DNA of 7,008 bases, taken from NCBI GenBank assembly GCA_003161495.1, contig PMOP01000505.1:3252-10259 (forward strand), in the 5' to 3' direction. Shown one piece after another: positions 6,002 to 7,008 of the stretch (position 1 is its first letter; the number at the start of each line of letters is the position of its first letter). This stretch comes from Acidobacteriota bacterium (GTDB lineage Bacteria > Acidobacteriota > Terriglobia > Acidiferrales > UBA7541). Position numbers and translations under genes: made by a program. The notes under the pieces were generated by a model. That model was given only the letters and a program-made list of their open reading frames with translations, did no database searches and had not been told where the DNA came from.

Positions 6002-7008
6002 ATGCGGAAGGTCAACATTGGAATCATCGGAACGGGATGGTGCGGAGGCATTCGCGCGGAAACGTGCGCCGCGAGCCCTTACGTGAGCGAACTGCACATC
6101 GCCGAAATCAAAGAGGCGCGCCTGAAGGAAGTGGCGGAGAAAACCAAGCCCGTCACGGCCACCACGGATTATCGCGTCCTCCTGAAGAACGACAACATCA
6201 ACGCCATCATCGTCTCCGCCACGCCGGAAACGGTTCACTACCCGATGGCCAAGGAAACGCTGCTCGCGGGAAAACACCTGCTGCTGGAAAAGCCGATTTC
6301 GCTGACGCTGGCCGAAGCGGATGAATTGATCGAGCTCGCGCGATCGAAATCCCTGCTCTTCACCATCGGATATTCCCAGCGTTTCAATCCGAAATTCGCA
6401 TACGTGAAGCGCTCGATCGCCGACGGCACGATCGGCCAGCCGGTGAGCGCGCTCGTGAGCCGGCACATCACGCGCAACCTCGGCAACAAGATCAGCGGCC
6501 GCATCAAGCTTTCGCCGGCCGCCATGGAAGCGACGCACGACATCGACTTTGTGCTCTGGTGCTTCGAGCCGCGAAAGCCGGTGCGGGTCTACGCGCAGCT
6601 CGTCCACAAAATTATGCAACCCACCAACGGCGCACCTGACTGCGTCTGGATGATCGTTACGCTGGACGACGGGAGCGTTTTCACGATCGGCGCTGGATGG
6701 GTGCTTCCGCCGGCGTATCCGAATTTTTCTTCCACGTGGATTGAGATGGTCGGAAGCGAAGGCGCGATCATGGTGGACGATTCGCACCGCGACGTCAGCA
6801 TCAACACGATGAAGCGGGGAATCGAATTCCCTCTCTCTACGATGCCCGGCGAAAAAGTGGAACACGTCTATGCAGGCCCGATGGAAGCGGAGACGATTCA
6901 CTTTCTGGACTGCGTGGCGCGCGGGAAACAGCCGCTCGTCACCGCCGAGCACGCGCGCATGGTCATGCAGGTCTATCAGGCCGCGGACCAATCGGCGGAG
7001 GAAAATCG
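6002..7008 (+). CDS. Gfo/Idh/MocA family NAD(P)-dependent oxidoreductase, 3' end cut by window
   Basis: The first 335 codons of a soluble dehydrogenase, probably acting on a sugar, inositol or related polyol; members transfer hydride between a hydroxyl or keto group and NAD(P). The N-terminal Rossmann fold opens with VNIGIIGTGWCG, giving the dinucleotide-binding Gly10, Gly12 and Gly15. The family hallmark LLLEKPIS places the catalytic-site Lys at 97 in Glu96-Lys97-Pro98. The C-terminal alpha/beta domain carries EATHDIDFVLW with His179 and Asp182, matching the HxxD substrate-site motif. Members are usually 330-400 residues, so little is missing. ATG 6002 is the first start after an in-frame TGA at 5972-5974, and GGAGGA (5993-5998) precedes it closely. 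It is divergent from the doxX-like gene. No stop codon occurs in frame before the window end. Substrate and partner genes lie outside or cannot be read. Confidence 0.92.
   Translation, partial: MRKVNIGIIGTGWCGGIRAETCAASPYVSELHIAEIKEARLKEVAEKTKPVTATTDYRVLLKNDNINAIIVSATPETVHYPMAKETLLAGKHLLLEKPISLTLAEADELIELARSKSLLFTIGYSQRFNPKFAYVKRSIADGTIGQPVSALVSRHITRNLGNKISGRIKLSPAAMEATHDIDFVLWCFEPRKPVRVYAQLVHKIMQPTNGAPDCVWMIVTLDDGSVFTIGAGWVLPPAYPNFSSTWIEMVGSEGAIMVDDSHRDVSINTMKRGIEFPLSTMPGEKVEHVYAGPMEAETIHFLDCVARGKQPLVTAEHARMVMQVYQAADQSAEEN

Noticed and set aside
5920..6324. A 134-codon + strand frame starting in the leader of the oxidoreductase gene
   Set aside because: Arg-rich product overlapping the real gene in another frame, with no supporting ribosome binding site.
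5843..6991. A 382-codon open frame on the minus strand, antisense to the oxidoreductase
   Set aside because: It has an Arg/His/Asp-rich composition, no motif and begins inside the end-truncated Gfo/Idh/MocA gene, whose frame contains GxGxxG, EKP and HxxD motifs. The real gene is simply open to the window edge.

Overview
This window looks like chromosomal DNA from a GC-rich, free-living bacterium. Acidobacteriota or Verrucomicrobiota are the best guess. The reasons are soft: strong G/C preference at third codon positions, intergenic GTAG...CTAC palindromic repeats of a style I associate with soil Acidobacteria and Verrucomicrobia, and a Gfo/Idh/MocA-type oxidoreductase, a family often expanded in those phyla. 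No rRNA, tRNA, CRISPR array, phage gene or transposase gene is visible.

Left part (1-3663, + strand): three tightly overlapping genes encode the ATPase and two different permeases of a nucleoside/simple-sugar ABC importer of the YufOPQ/NupOPQ type. Coupling is tight: a GTGA junction at 58-61, a 17-nt overlap at 1601-1617 and an ATGA junction at 2719-2722. The solute-binding lipoprotein (BMP family) is not in the window. It may lie upstream, where a reading frame appears to end at the GTGA junction.

Middle (3661-3747): a long, nearly perfect inverted repeat separates the importer from a convergent gene. Its two outermost trinucleotides are the TAG stop codons of the genes on either side. The minus-strand unit (5655 to 3745) holds a DoxX-family membrane protein followed by a metal-dependent amidohydrolase/deaminase of the ATZ/TRZ, MTA/SAH-deaminase and 8-oxoguanine-deaminase group, with all expected metal ligands. 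A deaminase of nucleosides or bases beside a nucleoside-type importer suggests a salvage or catabolic locus, but the two are transcribed towards each other, so the link is inferred from proximity only.

Right part (5656-7008): a 346-bp divergent intergenic region contains a second inverted repeat (5771-5846). It has the same layout as the first but a different sequence. The region also contains possible promoters for both sides. It is followed by the 5' 335 codons of a Gfo/Idh/MocA NAD(P)-dependent oxidoreductase that runs off the window.

No clearly new biological system is evident. The most interesting features are the two REPIN-like elements (paired REP-type hairpins with the GTAG tetranucleotide), one of which has been absorbed into the ends of two converging genes.
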